Source: Mycoplasmopsis caviae (GTDB taxonomy: Bacteria; Bacillota_I; Bacilli_A; Mycoplasmatales; Metamycoplasmataceae). Taken from it: a DNA stretch of 64,000 bases. Position numbers and translations under genes: made by a program. Positions 59,601-64,000 of this stretch are shown here, piece by piece. The notes under the pieces are model-generated. The model was given only the letters and a program-made list of their open reading frames with translations, was not told the origin of the DNA and did not search any database. The stretch lies in assembly GCF_024498215.1 (NCBI RefSeq), contig NZ_CP101806.1:868001-932000 (forward strand), given 5' to 3'. How positions within the stretch are numbered: the stretch's first letter is position 1; the number at the start of each line of letters is the position of its first letter.

Positions 59601-62600
59601 TCAAGTTTGTAAACGTTGTCTTTTTCAACTGATTGTAATCTCTTTAAGAATGCATCATCAAAGTCAAAAACATCTCTGTACGAGTGGGTATTGCTTTTAA
59701 TACCTTTTGTAATTTCGTTGTGTCTTGCAACAAGACTTTCAAACTCTAATTGTAATTGAATTAAGTGTCTAATGGTGTTTCTTAATCCATCTGCACTCTG
59801 AGTTAGCCTTGAAATAAGAACATGAATTTCAACTTTTCGCTCGTTTGTTGTAGTTGTTTTTTCATATTCTTCTTTAAGATTTTGAGTTGTCTTATTTAAT
59901 TCTTCAAGTGTTTTGTTATGTTTTTCAATTGTTTCTTTTGCACTTTTTGAAACTAATTCAAGGAATTTTACTTTTTCTTCATAAATATCTTTTAGTCTTT
60001 CCTTTGCTTTCTTGGTTACTTGTATACCACTACCACTAGCCCCCCCCCGAGTTATAAGTCATTTCAGCTTCAAAAGCTGCATTATATTCAGTAATTAAGG
60101 GAATAATTTCATTTTCAGCAGTTTCATACTTTGTTTTTGTTTCTTCTGCTAATTTCTTAGTATTTTCATATTTCTTTTTGAAATCATTCAATATTTCTGC
60201 TCAATCACTAAGTTGCTTCATTTCAGCATCTTTGTAATATTTAGCATTTTTGTAAACGTGATCATAAAATGCGTTAATTTGCTCATATGAGCCGTTTTCT
60301 TTAAGAATTGCAAGGTATCATTGACCATGAAGATCTGAGAGTTCAACTTCTGCTTCAACAACTTTTTGCAATTGTTGTGGCATTTTATCCTTTTTGTTTG
60401 TTTCATATTCTGCAACAATTTTCTTGTATTGTTCAATGACTTCGGCATTATCAAAATTTGCTACTTGTGTAAAGTAGTGAATCTTGAATTTTAAGAACTC
60501 AATTTCTCGCTCAACCATATATGACTTATGTCTATTTTTCTTATATTCTTCAAGTAGAGTTGCTTGTTTTTCTGCTTGTGCTTTTGCAAACTCTAAATTC
60601 TTTTTAAATCTGTAAAGAAGAATAATTTGGTTTGGATCAATGTATCAAGTTTTATTAGTATCTTTGTCATATTCTTTTACTCATTTAACTTTAAGTTCAT
60701 CATACTTGTTGGCAACAATAATAAACTCAGCTTGTAATGGTGCTAAATCACTTTTTTGGATTTTTAACTTATCAAGAATTTCAAATCTTTTAACAACTAA
60801 TTCTTTCATTTCTTTGTAAAGTTTATCAGCTTCATTGCTGCCAGTTGTAATTTTGCTTTCGATTCTTTGATAGTATTTTATGAAGCCCTCTTTTTGGTGT
60901 TCACCTTGAGCATTTGGTAATCCATTGAGCACTAAGTTAATGTATTCAACAAGATGCTTGCCATCTAAACTTTTATGTTTAGATGTTATAGCATCAATAA
61001 ACTCACCACTAGTAAATGGATTTGAACCATGGTTACCTAAAAGCTTGTAACCTTCTGGTAAATGAGTATTAATATCAGTAAAGCCTTTTAGTAAGTTTTT
61101 AATACTGTCTTCATTTTCTTTGCCTGAAACAATGTCATGATAATCATTAATAACCTTGTCAAATTGCCTTTTCTCATCAATTTGCTTATTCAATTCATTA
61201 ACTGTCTTATCATATTCAACCTTAAGGTTTGAATTTTTAGCATTAAAATCATCTTCAAGAGACTTAATCTTCTTAGTATAAACGTAGAAACCATCATTTT
61301 TAACTTCATCAACTGTTGTAGATCTAATAAAACCATCAAGATTGTAGAAGTTTCTTCAGTTGAGTTGTGCACTACGTGAAATATCAAGCAATGAATCTAG
61401 TGCAATTAATTGGTTAGGTAAGTATGCAATATCTGTTGTATAGTAAATAAAAGGAGTGAATGTTGTTTTTTTGTATGGTTTATTTTCAAAGAAAGGTGTA
61501 GTGATTTCTTTGAGTTTTTCGCTATAGTTAAAACGAATTAGGTCAAAACTTGTTGCTAATTCATTTTTGTATACATAAATTGATTTATTTATTTGTGGTT
61601 CTAAATCATCAATATTTTTTTCTAATTTTTTGTGTGTTTGTATGTCTTTTTCTTCACTAAATAACTTGTATAAGTGGATAATGTCTCTTAGTGTCTTTAA
61701 GACATTTTGACTTAATCCATTCTCAAGTTTTGAGTGCTTTGTTAGAATTTCATTTCATTGTTGTTCTTTTTCAGCAATTTCTTTTTCAAGTTTTTCAATT
61801 TCAGATGCTTTTTTAACTTTTGTATCATCGTCTCAAACTTTAGCCTTAGCCTTTGTTAAGTTATCTTCATTAACTTTTAAGGCAGCAGAAATCCTCTTGT
61901 GATCACGTTCTGCTCGTTTTTTATCAACTTCAAGATCATCTAATTCTTGTTTTGCTTTTGCTAATTTAGTTTTGATTGTTTGATCATTTGGATTAGATTT
62001 TTCTTGCTCTTCAAGTTGTTTAACTTCTTGCTGTTTTGCAGTAAATTTAGCTGTTGCTTCATCTAATTTAGCTTTATCAGTAACTAATTTAGCCTTTTGT
62101 TCATTAACCTTAGTTTCGTATTTGTCTACCTCTTTTTTAAATTCTTCCTGTAAACTTAATAATTCAATTAGTTTCTCTAATTGTTTTTTCATAACTTGAA
62201 TTTCTTGAGCTAGAACACCTGATTCGTTAATTGCATTAATATAAGTGTCAACATCTTTTTCACTAATATTATTCTTTCCAGTAACTTTTCTAATCGATTC
62301 AACAAATTCATCCTTAAGTAAACTAACTCTCTCAATCGAGTCATTAAAACCTTTTGAAATGTTAACCACATTAGGATTCTTAACAAACTTATCTTTGTCC
62401 TTATAGGTAATATTTTCAAAACTATTAAAAATGTCCATATTTGTGCCATCATTGAATGTAATGTTTAAATGTGAATCTTTTGTTTCATTTTCACTTAAAA
62501 GAGGATTTAGAATTTTACGAACATCAACAATTGTTTTTTGAACAAGTGGTGTTGTTTTAACAATATCGCTTAAAACATTAAATTCATCACTGCCCTTGTA

Positions 62601-63566
62601 TTTTTCAAGTGCTGCCTGTAAATTAGCTCTTGCTGTTGCTTCATCTTTACCATAAATTAAAGTTAAATGAGAATCATTTCATTCAAGTCTGCTTAATTCA
62701 ACATTATTAAAAGCTTGCTTCTTTATTTTGTTTTTTCATTCTCCACTAATTGTTCAAACCTTTTGATTAATTAATGAACGATAGTCAAGAATATTTCTAA
62801 AACCATATGTGCTGATTGTTTTAGCTGAATAATTAGCAACCGCATTATAACTTGAAATGTTGGCTAAAAATTCTTTTAACTCAGTTGATGTTAAAAGTTT
62901 GCTGTTAACTTTGTAAACAAGAGAATCTTGTGCATTACCTGATCCACGTAATTCTGAATAAATAGGTAATGTACCAAAGAATGCATCTGGGTAGAATTTA
63001 ATTGTTGTTAGTTCTTTGTTTTTTGTTGAGTGAGAACCAAGAGTAATATTATTACCATGCATTTCAACACCCTTAACAATCGAGAATGACTTAAGTGTAA
63101 TGATTTCTGGACCTCAAGAAACATTTGTCATAAATCAATTTGAGAATCTTTGAAATTCTAATGGACTAACTGCTTCAATGTATTCATTATAGAAGTTGAA
63201 TGAGCCATATTTAATGTTCAAAAATGGCAATGCTTTATGTTCTTTGTAATAGTCGTCCAAAAATTTATCAACCGCAACAGTTGAACCATCTTTATTGATA
63301 ACTTGATTGTTTTTAAAATCAAATTTTGCAATTTCTCTGCTTTTGTCATTTGAAACAAAACGACTTTCAGCCTTATCAACATCAACAAAAAAGTTTCTAA
63401 AATCTTTTTCAGAACCAGGATGAGATTTTCCTTGTTTCTCATCAGAATTTTTCGAACATCCATATAGTGAGCCAAAAGTTATTGCCGTTGCAGCAGCTAA
63501 CACCCCTGCTGAAATAACATATTTAGGTCACACATGAGTACGAAAATTAAATTTTGGTTTTTTCAT
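53615..63566 (-). CDS. giant PDxFFG lipoprotein with HEYGH protease motif, phase OFF
   Basis: In two frames this encodes one protein of about 3316 residues. The signal sequence ends in the lipobox SLYGC, so it is a lipoprotein. PDAFFG (residues about 193-198, 62973-62990) defines the PDxFFG family known from mycoplasmas. A long coiled-coil region (about 59000-62450) follows, then AHEYGHHITLNGAHD at 57026-57040, a zinc metalloprotease HExxH motif. The frame shifts exactly at nine Gs (60040-60048): upstream frame reads TYNSGGG then TAG at 60036; downstream resumes ASGSGIQVTKK. Eight or eleven Gs restore the full frame. As sequenced only 1176 residues are made, without the protease motif. Family function is unproven. 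Confidence 0.88.
60040..60048 (-). repeat. poly-G9 contingency tract in the PDxFFG gene
   Basis: Nine consecutive Gs (Cs on the plus strand), by far the longest G/C homopolymer in this very AT-rich window. It falls at the only frame change in a 9.95-kb gene and encodes a Gly linker. Homopolymers of this length change readily by slipped-strand mispairing. Confidence 0.9.
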
Positions 63567-64000
63567 GTTTTCCTTTCAAGGATATTGCATTGTTATAGGG
63601 CATGCAAAAAAATATTTGTTGCAAATTAATTTAAAGTTTTCGATTATTGTGAATTGAAGTTAAATATTCAAAGTAATTGGAAATTTTAGATAATTTGTGA
63701 CTTTTATTCTAGTTAAACAAAATTGTTTTTTTACCCTTTATTGTATAACAATAATATTAGTATACTAAATTTTTAATAATATGGACGAAAAATATAAAGC
63801 GTACGCTTTAACTAAACTTATAATTTTTACCAAAAAGGCTGTTTTATAGTGAGATTTGTCAATTTTTTGAAGTTTATTTTTTGATTTTTCAGCCTTGAAG
63901 ATTTTATAGTAAAAAATTTGGCTTTTTTTGACTGAAAACTATTATTTTTGAAGATATTATCTTTTGGTCTTTTCATTTCTTATTTTAGACTACTCACATA
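63567..64000 (-). promoter_or_regulatory. upstream region of the PDxFFG gene
   Basis: AT-rich gap of at least 434 bp. GAAAGGA gives a ribosome-binding site near 63571. TATAAC on the minus strand near 63594 is a possible -10 box. A perfect 16-bp palindrome TAAAGCGTACGCTTTA is at 63795-63810. A complete copy of the CTATAAAACAG element with its TTTGGT and AAAAATT tail spans 63822-63849. No gene is visible. Confidence 0.5.
63822..63849 (-). repeat. CTATAAAACAG element, full-length copy
   Basis: Eleven-mer, then CCTT, TTTGGT, AAAAATT. Upstream of the PDxFFG gene, in the same orientation. Confidence 0.7.

Noticed and set aside
60318-60454. Short minus-strand frames overlapping one another inside the PDxFFG gene
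   Set aside because: Shadow frames of the large gene; they share no conserved motif and vanish once the long frame is read with UGA as Trp.

Overview
The window is mycoplasma DNA: very AT-rich, compact, and readable only if UGA codes for tryptophan. With UGA as Trp nearly every fragmentary reading frame joins into a long conserved protein (for example atpA, tuf, enolase, asnA, the opp genes). Gene content fits Mycoplasmatales, most likely the hominis group (Metamycoplasma). That placement is inference from gene content and order, not proof.

Layout. 1-2322: glf (UDP-galactopyranose mutase, cut by the window edge) and a processive family-2 glycosyltransferase, a likely galactofuranose or related polysaccharide module. 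2323-8660: an eroded accessory region with a decayed stretch, a type III restriction-modification pair broken by several lesions, a truncated transposase-like ORF and inverted repeats. 8684-8757: tRNA-Gly. 8857-15908 (minus): the F1Fo ATP synthase operon, atpI-like, B, E, F, H, A, G, D, C. 16027-19420 (minus): ydbC/PC4-like, GNAT acetyltransferase, ffh and a YwaF-like membrane protein. 19776-31903 (plus): three consecutive giant membrane-anchored proteins of about 1838, 1286 and 903 residues. 31898-33794 (minus): tsaE-tsaB-tsaD for tRNA t6A. 33914-35101: tuf. 35408-39489 (minus): a family-2 glycosyltransferase and an unusual fusion of a degenerate phosphohexomutase with an MprF-like flippase. 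39767-43130 (plus): enolase, a PQ-loop membrane protein and asnA. 43271-45372 (plus): two small unrecognised genes, the first split by a one-base shift. 45440-53581 (minus): oppA-B-C-D-F, with a premature stop in oppD. 53615-63566 (minus): a giant PDxFFG lipoprotein with an HEYGH zinc-protease motif.

The strongest finding is a run of nine G residues (minus strand, 60040-60048) inside the PDxFFG gene. It sits exactly where the frame shifts: the gene is OFF as sequenced and becomes one roughly 3,316-residue protein with eight (or eleven) Gs. This looks like a phase-variable surface protease. It lies only 33 bp upstream of oppA, so a phase-switched protease and an oligopeptide importer may share one transcription unit.

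A second window-wide signal is the 11-mer CTATAAAACAG. I count 11 exact copies, 8 of them between genes, and four of those 8 share a longer conserved tail. No standard feature explains it. Perfect palindromes also lie upstream of the atp operon, tuf and the PDxFFG gene.
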